A stretch of 64,000 nt of DNA from Pyruvatibacter sp. (GTDB lineage: Bacteria; Pseudomonadota; Alphaproteobacteria; CGMCC-115125): contig NZ_JAVJSC010000003.1 of the NCBI RefSeq assembly GCF_040219635.1, forward strand, positions 940,501-1,004,500. Direction: 5' to 3'. This document shows, one piece after another, positions 50,833 through 59,016 of the stretch. The notes beneath the pieces were generated by a model. It had not been told where the DNA came from. It did not search any database and saw only the letters and a list, made by a program, of their open reading frames with translations. The translations under genes and the position numbers were made by a program. Every line of letters begins with the position of its first letter. The stretch's first letter is position 1.

Positions 50833-52413
50833 ATGCATACACTTACCTTCAATGGTCGGTTTGCCCGCACAGGTGGCTGGGCCGCAGCACTATTCGCGAT
50901 TGTTTTGGCGGTGGGCGCATTTGCAGGCCACGCAAGAGCCGATGTTGACGCGCTGGATACAACCGTTCGCTACGACCAGCCAGTTATTCCACACGGCACC
51001 GACACGACAGTGCACCTGATGATTACGCTGCATTCGCCGCGCGAGGCATGGCCCGGCATCGCAGAACGCCCGCCCGTCAATCTGGCACTGGTGCTTGATC
51101 GCTCAGGTTCCATGGAAGACAAGGGCAAGCTTGAGTATGCCAAACGCGCCGCAAAGCTGGTGGTGCAGAGCCTTGGCCCCCGCGACCGGGTTGCGATTGT
51201 CGAATATGACGACCGCATCAACGTGTTGTGGCCGTCGGCGCCTGTTGAAAACATACGCGAAATACACCGCCGTATTGACAGTCTCACATCGCGCGGGAGC
51301 ACAAACCTCACCGGCGGCATGATGCGCGGCGTGGACGAAGTGCTGGAACATTTTGATGCGCGCGACCTCAATCGCGTCGTCCTGCTATCTGACGGTCTGG
51401 CCAATCAGGGTGTTACCGATGCATACGACATTGCCCGCCTTGTGCGCGGTGCGCGCCGCGACGGCGTGCGCATTTCAACGATCGGCCTTGGCCTCGACTA
51501 CGATGAGAACCTCATGCAGTCCATCGCCGAGAATGGTGCCGGAAACTATCACTACGTGGAACATCCCTCACAGATTGCCCGCATCTTTGAAGAAGAGCTC
51601 TCGACACTGGTGCGGACCACGGCCCGTGACATTGATCTGCGGCTGGAACATTCAGATGCTGTAAAAAACATCAATGTTCTGTCGATGGAAGATGCACGGG
51701 CGGAAGGTCTTGCTGTCGGCGATATGTTTGCCGGCGAGAGCCAGACGGTCATGCTGCGTCTCGACGTCGATGCGACGCAGGCTGATACACTTGATCTTGG
51801 CGAACTGACGATTTCCTTCGTTGACGCACGCACCGGCGAAAAGCAGAGCCGTGTTGTTGGTCTCACTCTTGCCGCAAGCAGCAATGCGCAGACCGTTGCA
51901 GAGGCACGCGATTCCGACGTGACAGTTGAAGCAGCCTTGTTTGAAGCTGAGCGCACGCATCTGCTTGCTGTTGCAGCCTATGAAGCAGGCGACAACGCAC
52001 GGGCAGACGGTATGTTGGCTGATCTGGAAACCAAAGTGGCCGTGCAGGCTGATGATACCGGCGATGCCCGCCTGACGGCCAAGCTGGAAGCGTTGAGTGT
52101 TGAGCGTGAGCAGATGCAGGCGGTTGCGGCAGCCCCCCAAGAGCGCAGCGCATTTCTCAAAGGCAGCAAGCAGCGGCTGTATCAGGCCCAATCAGGCAAG
52201 CGCGACGGCTATCTCCTGGAAGTTGGCGACGAGGGTCTGGAAGTTGAGCGCCTTCAAACGGCATTGGCCGAAGAAGGTTTCTGGAGTGGTCCGGTGGACG
52301 GAAAATATACCAGGGAACTAGAGGCCGCTGTGGATAGCTATCAGGCATCAAAGGGCATGAAGGCGGATGGCATCGCCGGCCCGTCAACACTGCAAAACCT
52401 GGGACTGTACTAG
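50833..52413 (+). CDS. Secreted von Willebrand factor A protein with C-terminal peptidoglycan-binding domain
   Basis: 526 residues. A signal peptide or anchor (about 15-36, ending GHARA) is followed by a VWA domain (about 82-255) with an intact MIDAS: DRSGSM (89-94), the GSTNLTGG loop and LLSDGLANQGVTD. A beta-rich region follows, then a helical segment (about 365-455) and a PG_binding_1 domain (about 465-526: EVGDEGLEVERLQTALAEEGFWSGPVDGKYTRELEAAV). It is probably a periplasmic wall-bound adhesion or scaffold protein. GGGGAGGA precedes the ATG. It is convergent with the glycosyltransferase gene, stops overlapping by four bases. Confidence 0.82.
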   Translation: MHTLTFNGRFARTGGWAAALFAIVLAVGAFAGHARADVDALDTTVRYDQPVIPHGTDTTVHLMITLHSPREAWPGIAERPPVNLALVLDRSGSMEDKGKLEYAKRAAKLVVQSLGPRDRVAIVEYDDRINVLWPSAPVENIREIHRRIDSLTSRGSTNLTGGMMRGVDEVLEHFDARDLNRVVLLSDGLANQGVTDAYDIARLVRGARRDGVRISTIGLGLDYDENLMQSIAENGAGNYHYVEHPSQIARIFEEELSTLVRTTARDIDLRLEHSDAVKNINVLSMEDARAEGLAVGDMFAGESQTVMLRLDVDATQADTLDLGELTISFVDARTGEKQSRVVGLTLAASSNAQTVAEARDSDVTVEAALFEAERTHLLAVAAYEAGDNARADGMLADLETKVAVQADDTGDARLTAKLEALSVEREQMQAVAAAPQERSAFLKGSKQRLYQAQSGKRDGYLLEVGDEGLEVERLQTALAEEGFWSGPVDGKYTRELEAAVDSYQASKGMKADGIAGPSTLQNLGLY

Positions 52414-54371
52414 TCGTTGTTGCGCGAATGCCGGGCCAGTTGCGCCAGCCGGGCGCGGCTGGCCTTGCTTATCGCGTGGCGGGTTTTTTCCCAGTAAAAC
52501 GGATTGGTGATGAGTTGCCACATCGCCAGATAGGCCCCGGCTGAAATCAACGGCCAGTAAAACGGCATTGAGAATGTATCGGCTACCAGGCCTTTCTCCG
52601 GGCGCTGCCGCACCGCGGAAATGCCTGCAGCCACCGAGACGATGTATCCGCCGCCCAGAAGGGCTGCATTGAGTGCCACCAGTAGTGCGGGCACATAGGG
52701 GGCAGTCATCAACGCAAGCGCTGATCCGCTTACCACCAATCCCGCAAGCGCAATGAGCCAGATAAGAGGGTGTAAAAGGGCCGACGCTATAGATCCGCCA
52801 ATCAGCAGGTGGAACCCAAGAAACCCGACACCGCCCAGCGTGCGATACAGCTCCACAGGGCGCCGCATATGCACCAACCATGTTTGTGCATATCCCTTGA
52901 TCCACCGCGAGCGTTGCCGCAGCCAGTTGCCGGTCTGGCAGTTGGCTTCTTCGTAGGTCGTTGAGTCAAGAATGCCGCATTTGTATCCCTTGCCGGCGAG
53001 GCGAATGCCAAGATCGGCATCTTCGGTAACATTATAAGGGTCCCACGCGCCGACACTGCGCAGGGCGTCAATGCGAAAGTGGGTGGAGGTGCCGCCGAGT
53101 GGTATCGGCATTCCCAGACGCTCGGCTGTTGGCAGCAACAGCTCAAACCACATGTTGAACTCAATGGTGAACTGCCGGGTCAGCCAGTTTTCGTTTGCGT
53201 TGAAATATGTGAGCGGTGCCTGAAGGCACGCAACATCGTCGCCACATTTTGCGAACCCGGCGACTGCCTTTTTCAACTGCAATGGTTCGGGTTGATCTTC
53301 GGCGTCAAAAATCACCACATACTCGCCGCGTGCAAAGTGCAGCGCATAGTTGCAGGCCTTAGGCTTTGTGCGTGGTGAGGATGGCGGTACACGGATGAAC
53401 TCGACATAGCTCTCCAATCCCAGTGACTTGGCCTTGTCCACGGTTTCCAGGTCATCGGCTTCCAACACGAGTTTTATGTCGAGTTTGGCGCGCGGGTAAT
53501 CCAGCGCCCGCAGACCTTCTGCGAGCAGCGGCAACACGTCAGCCTCGCGAAACAAAGGCACGATTATGGTGTAAACCGGCAAATCCGCATCGTCCGGCAA
53601 CACAACCTGGGCGGGGCGCGCGGCGCGTGCGGCAAGGCCTATGGGAATAGAGGCTGCGCGCAATGCCAGGACCGCAATGAAAAAGAGCCCGAAGATGAGG
53701 TTTAAAACCGCAGCCGTGACAAACGGCCATAGCGCGAAGCCTCCCGCCAGGGCGGCAACGAGAGCAAGAAAAATTAGCCGCTGCGGGCGGGTCAGGCCGA
53801 GCTGCGCCGAGTTGATAGGGTCGTGCTCTGTCAGTGCGTCGCGTGCGTTGTGTTCAATTCTGGGGTCAAACTGCGCCTGCAGGGTCCACAGCACGTCCAG
53901 CCGCGATGTAATGGCAAACGCAATGTCACCTGTGGGTGTCCAGATTCCAAGGCTGCGCCGATGAGCAATGGTTTGTGCTGCAGCAAGCGGGTCGGGCGTT
54001 GCAAATGTTGTGCGGGCACCGTCATGAGAACCGTCATGGGCACCATCATGGGCAACGGGGATGCATTCGGCAGCGATGTAGAAATCAAAGCCCTGACCGT
54101 CGAACAGATCAGCGGGAGGCGGGTTCTTGAGCACATCCACAAAAGGCAAACGCAGGTGATCTGCCAGCGTGCGGTAGAGTTGAGGCGGGCGCGCATACCC
54201 CAACGCAAGTACCGCCTGTCCAAGCGGGACATTCCATGCCGCAGCAGCCTCCAGTGCAGCCTCAAGCTGTCCGGCATCAACGACGCCGGATGACAACAGC
54301 ACTTTCCCGAGGAGTTGCCGAGGCGGGGGATGTGCCCGTACAGGAGCGTTCTTTTCGGTACCGTCCGCCAT
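52410..54371 (-). CDS. GT2 glycosyltransferase with N-terminal GspE_N-like domain
   Basis: 653 residues. The N-terminal part (about 18-165) resembles the GspE_N/MshEN fold of secretion ATPases (LGKVLLSSGVVDAGQLEAALEAAA, LPFVDVLKN). Membrane helices at about 197-240 precede a GT-A domain with EADD (304-307), FDAED (355-359), TED (449-451) and the QxxRW motif QRSRW (486-490) of processive synthases. C-terminal membrane helices follow. It probably makes or exports a beta-linked surface polysaccharide at the inner membrane. A short HDG triplet repeat (about 108-119) lies in the N-terminal domain. Confidence 0.82.
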   Translation of the reverse strand: MADGTEKNAPVRAHPPPRQLLGKVLLSSGVVDAGQLEAALEAAAAWNVPLGQAVLALGYARPPQLYRTLADHLRLPFVDVLKNPPPADLFDGQGFDFYIAAECIPVAHDGAHDGSHDGARTTFATPDPLAAAQTIAHRRSLGIWTPTGDIAFAITSRLDVLWTLQAQFDPRIEHNARDALTEHDPINSAQLGLTRPQRLIFLALVAALAGGFALWPFVTAAVLNLIFGLFFIAVLALRAASIPIGLAARAARPAQVVLPDDADLPVYTIIVPLFREADVLPLLAEGLRALDYPRAKLDIKLVLEADDLETVDKAKSLGLESYVEFIRVPPSSPRTKPKACNYALHFARGEYVVIFDAEDQPEPLQLKKAVAGFAKCGDDVACLQAPLTYFNANENWLTRQFTIEFNMWFELLLPTAERLGMPIPLGGTSTHFRIDALRSVGAWDPYNVTEDADLGIRLAGKGYKCGILDSTTYEEANCQTGNWLRQRSRWIKGYAQTWLVHMRRPVELYRTLGGVGFLGFHLLIGGSIASALLHPLIWLIALAGLVVSGSALALMTAPYVPALLVALNAALLGGGYIVSVAAGISAVRQRPEKGLVADTFSMPFYWPLISAGAYLAMWQLITNPFYWEKTRHAISKASRARLAQLARHSRNND

Positions 54372-54540
54372 TTCCCGCCCTGCTCCTGATTTTGTCGGAG
54401 CATTTCAGGCGCTGTCTGCGTGCGCAAATGTTTCTATTGTGAACGGTTTGCTACAGAAGGTTTTGCCAAATCGGGTGGCTGTGGTCTCAATGCAGCTAAG
54501 TCACGTATAAAGATCAGGCAAACTGGGAGGAAACCAAGAA

Positions 54541-55434
54541 ATGAACGAACTGATGTTCCGGCCAAATCTGATGGCAGGTAAGCGCATTCTGGTGACAGGC
54601 GGTGGTACGGGTCTGGGCCGTGAAATGACGGAAGGCTTTTTGCGCCTTGGCGCAGAGGTCTATATCTGCGGGCGGCGGCTGCCGGTATTGCAGGAGACGG
54701 CAAAGGAACTGATGGACGCCCACGGCGGCAAGGTTCACGCCAGGGCCTGCGACATTCGCGTGCCTGAAGCTGTGGATGAAATGGTTGGTGAGATTTTTGC
54801 CGAGGGGCCGCTGGATGGCCTTGTCAACAATGCGGCAGGCAACTTTATCTCGCGGACAAAAGACCTGTCGCATCGCGGGTTTAATGCGATTGCCAACATT
54901 GTATTCCACGGGTCGTTCTACATGACGCATTCCGTTGGCACGCGGTGGATCGAGAGTGGCCACAAGGGCAATGTGATTTCGATCCTCACTACGTGGGTGT
55001 GGAACGGCGGGCCGTTCACCGTGCCGTCCGCAATGTCCAAGGCCGGTCTCAACATCATGACGAAATCGCTGGCGGTTGAGTGGGCGCCCTACGGCATTCG
55101 CCTCAATGCCATTGCGCCCGGGCCGTTTCCGACCAAGGGCGCGTGGGAGCGGTTGTCGCCGGGCCAGTCAACAGACGGCTCCGACACCGCAACCCAGGGC
55201 ATTCCCATGGGCCGCGTTGGCCAGATGGATGAACTCAAGAACCTTGCGGTGTTTTTGATGGCCGATGGGGTGGACTATCTGACCGGTGAAACCATTGCCA
55301 TTGATGGCGGCGGCTTCCTAGCGGGTGGCGGCAACTTCTCCCGCCTTGCAGCGCTTGGTGATGATGATTGGGCAGGCATCAAGGAGATGATCACCTCCGC
55401 CAACGATCGCGATAAGGCAAAGCGGTCTGTTTAG
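54541..55434 (+). CDS. SDR resembling 2,4-dienoyl-CoA reductase (DECR type)
   Basis: 297 residues. Cofactor motif TGGGTGLG (19-26), NNAAGNF at 96-102, and the DECR-like block FTVPSAMSKAGLNIMTKSLAVEWAPYG with K167, followed by NAIAPGPFPTKGAWERL. The overall match is to the mitochondrial DECR1 type acting on 2,4-dienoyl-CoA. However, the classical Tyr position is S163, and the DECR1 Tyr199 position aligns with W152, so neither catalytic tyrosine is apparent. GGGAGGA precedes the ATG. A terminator shared with the next gene follows. Confidence 0.75.
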   Translation: MNELMFRPNLMAGKRILVTGGGTGLGREMTEGFLRLGAEVYICGRRLPVLQETAKELMDAHGGKVHARACDIRVPEAVDEMVGEIFAEGPLDGLVNNAAGNFISRTKDLSHRGFNAIANIVFHGSFYMTHSVGTRWIESGHKGNVISILTTWVWNGGPFTVPSAMSKAGLNIMTKSLAVEWAPYGIRLNAIAPGPFPTKGAWERLSPGQSTDGSDTATQGIPMGRVGQMDELKNLAVFLMADGVDYLTGETIAIDGGGFLAGGGNFSRLAALGDDDWAGIKEMITSANDRDKAKRSV

Positions 55435-55467
55435 ACGCGCAGCCTTTTTTGGCAAAAGGCAAAAGAA

Positions 55468-55496
55468 AAGGCCCGGACACTGAGTGTCCGGGCCTT
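55468..55496. terminator. Bidirectional intrinsic terminator
   Basis: GGCCCGGACAC (55470-55480), loop TGA, GTGTCCGGGCC (55484-55494), extended by AA/TT. An A-rich tract on the left gives the minus strand a T-tract. It lies between convergent genes and serves the minus-strand lipoprotein best. Confidence 0.85.
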
Positions 55497-55523
55497 CGCA
55501 TTTCGCAAGCCTGAAAGGCTGGC

Positions 55524-56099
55524 TTAGTTCGCAGGTTCCGTCATGGTGTCAGCGGCATCGGAGGCGCCATCTTCAGCAGCGTCCTTTGTTTCTTCCATCA
55601 TGTCTTCTGCAGCATCAGCCGCATCTGCTGCTGTATCTTCAGCCATGTCAGAGGCAGCTTCTGCACCGTCTTCGACGGCCGCTGCCGCATCTTCGGTCAT
55701 TTCAGCTGCGGCATCAGCACCTTCAGCAGCAGCATCCGTTGCTTCCTCAGCGGCTGTTTCGCCAGCGCCCGTTGCACTGTCAACGGCACCGTTCACAGCG
55801 TCTGCGGTCGCATCAACAGCATCGGTCACAGCTTCGCCTGTTGCTTCCGCCGCATCACTTGCAGCGTCCATGGTTGCATCAGCAGCGTCGTCCGCTGCTT
55901 CCATGGTTGCATCAGCAGCGTCGCCTGCAGCTTCCATGGTCGCATCAGCAGCACCGGAAACAGCGTCAGATGCACTTTCCATTGCATCGCCAAGTGCAGA
56001 ACCGGTTGCTTCGCCGTCGTCATTGGCGGCGTCGCCACATGCAGCCAGGCCCAGGGCAAGAGCTGCGGCAGCGGTTAGTGTCAGTGTTTGTTTGATCAT
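55524..56099 (-). CDS. Lipoprotein made of Ala/Asp/Glu-rich 11-residue repeats
   Basis: 191 residues. Signal with lipobox LAAC (lipidated C21), followed by GDAAND. The rest is almost entirely Ala, Asp, Glu, Thr, Met and Gly in repeats of about 11 residues such as DAADATMEAAD, best preserved at roughly 50-95 and degenerate to the end. No aromatic residue occurs after the signal, and the protein is strongly acidic. This pattern predicts a long amphipathic helix like LEA or apolipoprotein-type 11-mers. DNA of three units is nearly identical with a 33-bp period (55868-55950). Function unknown. Confidence 0.8.
   Translation of the reverse strand: MIKQTLTLTAAAALALGLAACGDAANDDGEATGSALGDAMESASDAVSGAADATMEAAGDAADATMEAADDAADATMDAASDAAEATGEAVTDAVDATADAVNGAVDSATGAGETAAEEATDAAAEGADAAAEMTEDAAAAVEDGAEAASDMAEDTAADAADAAEDMMEETKDAAEDGASDAADTMTEPAN
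55868..55966 (-). repeat. 33-bp tandem repeats within the lipoprotein gene
   Basis: CCATGG occurs at 55868, 55901 and 55934, each followed by the same GT(T/C)GCATCAGCAGC context. This gives a 33-bp (11-codon) period over three nearly identical units, so unit number may vary by slippage or recombination. Confidence 0.75.
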
Positions 56100-56195
56100 T
56101 CTTGCAAAACCCCGGATTTGGCCCCGCCCGCCACATATGCGGCAGGCCTGCAGGGCGGGCCCGCGGCCCCCTACTTGTGAAACTCACCGCGAAAA

Positions 56196-57185
56196 TTACG
56201 GCTTGACGACCACTTTGCCTATCACAGCCCGGTCACGCAACTGACACATGGCTTCGGCAGCCTGATCGAGTGCAAAAGTTGCGCAAACATATGGCCGAAT
56301 TGTGCCCGCGTTAGCCATAGCGTCAATTGCTGCGATATTTTCAGCACCTTTCGCCGGGTCCCTGCGGCCATATTCCCCGGCGCGCACGCCAACAACTGAA
56401 AACCCCTTGATAAGCGGCATATTTACCGACACATCAGGTATCCGCCCACTGGCAAAACCGATGACCAGAAGCCGCCCGCCCCAGGCGATGCAGCGCACGC
56501 TTTCATCAAAAACATCACCGCCGACAGGGTCATAAACCACGTCAGCACCCTGACCGCCGGTCAGTTCCTTGACTTTGTCCTTGAAGCCCTCGCGCACGTC
56601 CAAAACATGGTCAGCGCCGCGTTTGGCAAGCACATCAAGTTTTTGCTGTGAGCTGGCTGTTGCAATTACCGTGGCACCCATCTGCTTGCCCAGATCAACC
56701 GCAGCCATGCCTACACCACCCGCAGCGCCATGCACCAAAAGCGTTTCGCTTGGCCGAAGGTGCCCGCGCCGTTCAAGCGCCACATAGGCCGTGAGATACG
56801 CGGTCGTGTACCCTGCAGCCTCTTCATATGACATGCCCTGCGGCATTGGGCGGCAGGCTGAGGCGGCGGTGTTGGCCCCTTCCGCCATGCCGCCGGTGCG
56901 CAACCCCGCCACGACCCTGTCGCCGGGTTTGAAGGCTGAAACGCCAGGGCCAACCAAAGTCACATCACCGGCCGCCTCCATGCCGGGCGTAAACGGCATC
57001 GGCGGTTTGAACTGATATTTGCCCTGCACCATCAGCAGATCAGGAAAGTTGACCGCACACGCCTTGATCGCAATCTGGATTTCGCCGTCGCCAGGCGGTG
57101 GCAGTTCAATTTCCTCAAGGTCAATCTGCGTGATGTCCTCTGAGAGACCGTTCACACGCACGGCACGTACACGAACAGTGCTCAT
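56196..57185 (-). CDS. NADPH:quinone oxidoreductase-like MDR protein
   Basis: 329-residue zinc-independent medium-chain dehydrogenase/reductase. The GroES-like catalytic half has VNFPDLLMVQGKYQFKPPMPFTPGMEAAGDV; the Rossmann half has LLVHGAAGGVGMAAVDLGKQMGATVIATASS and GADVVYDPVGGDVFDES. The zinc ligands of alcohol dehydrogenases are absent, placing it with quinone/enoyl reductases. Its ATG directly abuts the stop of the upstream esterase, so the two are cotranscribed in the catabolic cluster. Confidence 0.85.
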   Translation of the reverse strand: MSTVRVRAVRVNGLSEDITQIDLEEIELPPPGDGEIQIAIKACAVNFPDLLMVQGKYQFKPPMPFTPGMEAAGDVTLVGPGVSAFKPGDRVVAGLRTGGMAEGANTAASACRPMPQGMSYEEAAGYTTAYLTAYVALERRGHLRPSETLLVHGAAGGVGMAAVDLGKQMGATVIATASSQQKLDVLAKRGADHVLDVREGFKDKVKELTGGQGADVVYDPVGGDVFDESVRCIAWGGRLLVIGFASGRIPDVSVNMPLIKGFSVVGVRAGEYGRRDPAKGAENIAAIDAMANAGTIRPYVCATFALDQAAEAMCQLRDRAVIGKVVVKP

Positions 57186-58220
57186 CTAGGAAGCCGCCTG
57201 AAAAGCTGATGCCAGATCGTCAATGATCTCGTCAGCAACAGCGGCCGCGCGCTTTGATACGCCACCCATGGCCGTGAACCCGTGAGGCATGTCGCCATAT
57301 TCGCGGAACGTCACCGGCACGCCTGCCTGCTCCAGCCGCTTTGCAAACGCTTCGCCCTGATCACGCAACGGGTCAAACCCTGCGGTGTACACCAGTGCGC
57401 GCGGCAGGCCCGACAGATCCTCCACCAGACCTGGCGATGCCTTGGGCGACGTCTTGTCGGCATCTGCGGGCATATACAAACGTTCAAACCACCGCATGGT
57501 ACTTGTGTTCAGCGGTGCGCAGTCGCCACACGAAATCATGGTGCCTCCGTCTGCCGTCATATTCACCCACGGGTAAATCAAAAGCTGTACATTCGGGCTG
57601 GTTTCACCGGCGCGTTTCATTTCCTGTGCAACAATCGCCGCAAGCATTCCGCCGGCGCTATCACCGCCGACGCCAACCATGTCCGGTGTGCCGCCAAACT
57701 CAGTGCTGTGGTCGCGAACCCATCGGAAAGCGGCTATGGCGTCGTCGGCTGCTGCCGGAAAAACATGTTCGGGCGCCATCCGGTACTCGACCGAGATAAC
57801 CCCGGTGCCTGTTTTGGCTGCTATGTGCGAACAAAAACTGTCGCACGCATCAAGGTCGCCGATCACGCAGCCACCCATATGAAAATAAACAAGCAATGCC
57901 TTGTTGGGCGTTGCGGATGTTGGCCAGTAATGCCGCGCGGCCATCGCGCCGCCCGGGCCGGGAATGGTCAGGTCGGTAACGCCCGCGTCTTTTGAGCGCG
58001 CTGCGTTCATCATCGCAAAGCCATCGCGGGTCGCCTGACGGGCTTCGGCAGGGGTCAACGTTTCCATCGCCGGGCCTTTGCCGGCCTGCGCTGTAAGAAA
58101 GCCGATGCCGGGGTCGATTTCGCGGCCGTCAACATTCAGTACAGCCCCTTTCGACATCCGCCTCAAAACGGGCGCGGGCAACCGCATCAGTGTACGCACG
58201 ATTTTTTGTTGAGCACTCAT
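57186..58220 (-). CDS. Alpha/beta hydrolase, hormone-sensitive-lipase family
   Basis: 344 residues. The nucleophile motif is GDSAG (186-190, S188), with probable Asp283 (GFDPLRDQG) and His313 (MPHGF) completing the triad. The oxyanion-hole motif, normally HGGG, reads HMGG (114-117). VISVEYRMAPEHVFPAAADDAIAAFRWV is a clear family signature. No signal peptide, so cytosolic. Substrates may be short-chain or carboxylic esters, for instance produced by a monooxygenase encoded upstream. It directly precedes the MDR gene. Confidence 0.87.
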   Translation of the reverse strand: MSAQQKIVRTLMRLPAPVLRRMSKGAVLNVDGREIDPGIGFLTAQAGKGPAMETLTPAEARQATRDGFAMMNAARSKDAGVTDLTIPGPGGAMAARHYWPTSATPNKALLVYFHMGGCVIGDLDACDSFCSHIAAKTGTGVISVEYRMAPEHVFPAAADDAIAAFRWVRDHSTEFGGTPDMVGVGGDSAGGMLAAIVAQEMKRAGETSPNVQLLIYPWVNMTADGGTMISCGDCAPLNTSTMRWFERLYMPADADKTSPKASPGLVEDLSGLPRALVYTAGFDPLRDQGEAFAKRLEQAGVPVTFREYGDMPHGFTAMGGVSKRAAAVADEIIDDLASAFQAAS

Positions 58221-58255
58221 CTGTGCCTCCGGTCAGAACACGGTATGGAATTGTG

Positions 58256-58858
58256 TCAGGTCTTGTCTGTCAGAAGGGGTAGGGCTGTGACACCGCCCAG
58301 AAAGAGCTTTGTCGAAAACTCCGCCGCCTGTGCTGCATCGAAGGGCGGGCGCAGCAGCATGCGGTCGCCCACTTCAAATGCAATGCCTACAAAGCTCGCT
58401 GTCAGATAGTCCGGGTCAACCTTCGGCAAAACGCCCTGCGCAATGGCGCGGTCAATGTCCTGACGCATTTCATCAAAGCCCGCCACAACTTCAGGCGTAT
58501 CCATCCGTACACGAATGGACCCGGAATTGCGCCGCATCACCCGATGCATCGCTTCGTCATTGGCCAGATAGTCGAAATAAGCCCTGAAGGTGCCTGACAC
58601 AAACTGCTCGAAATTGCCGGCCCGAATGCGCTCTGCGCGAATGCGCGGGCGCATCCGCAGGGCGCTCGCATCCATCAGCGCCTGAAACACTTCTTCCTTG
58701 GACTTGAAGTAATTATAGAATGTGCCCGACGCCAGCCCGGTGCGGCGAATGATGTCGCGCACAGTTGTTTCGCCATAGCCAAGTTCTGCAAACACTGCGC
58801 GCGCGGCGTCGATTATGGCCTGACGATTTTCCGCTTTGGTCTTTTCGCGCTTGCCCAT
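58256..58858 (-). CDS. TetR/AcrR family regulator
   Basis: About 200 residues from the ATG at 58858 (TTG codons at 58930 and 58951 would extend it). HTH: NRQAIIDAARAVFAELGYG and TTVRDIIRRTGLASGTFYNYFKSKEEVFQALMD. The C-terminal ligand domain has FRAYFDYLANDEAMHRVMRRNSGSIR, typical of regulators of fatty-acid or aromatic-acyl degradation. It lies in line with the monooxygenase upstream and the esterase downstream. The palindrome at 61328-61359, ahead of the cluster, is a plausible target. Confidence 0.85.
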   Translation of the reverse strand: MGKREKTKAENRQAIIDAARAVFAELGYGETTVRDIIRRTGLASGTFYNYFKSKEEVFQALMDASALRMRPRIRAERIRAGNFEQFVSGTFRAYFDYLANDEAMHRVMRRNSGSIRVRMDTPEVVAGFDEMRQDIDRAIAQGVLPKVDPDYLTASFVGIAFEVGDRMLLRPPFDAAQAAEFSTKLFLGGVTALPLLTDKT

Positions 58859-59016
58859 CGGGACGGACGCCACAGCAGGTGTGGCGTCGGCCTTTTCACG
58901 GGGTGGGGTTTTTGTGGATGTCGAAACCAAGAAACGAGCCTTTCCAGGCAAAATAATGCAGGGGGCACTTTACCCTGCGCAGGTGCTCGCTTCAAACAGA
59001 TCCACCGACAACGCAA

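Noticed and set aside
55543..56244. Long plus-strand Ser/Ala/Val-rich frame opposite the repeat lipoprotein
   Set aside because: An artefact of the repetitive GC-rich codons; the minus strand has a proper lipobox signal and flanking terminator.
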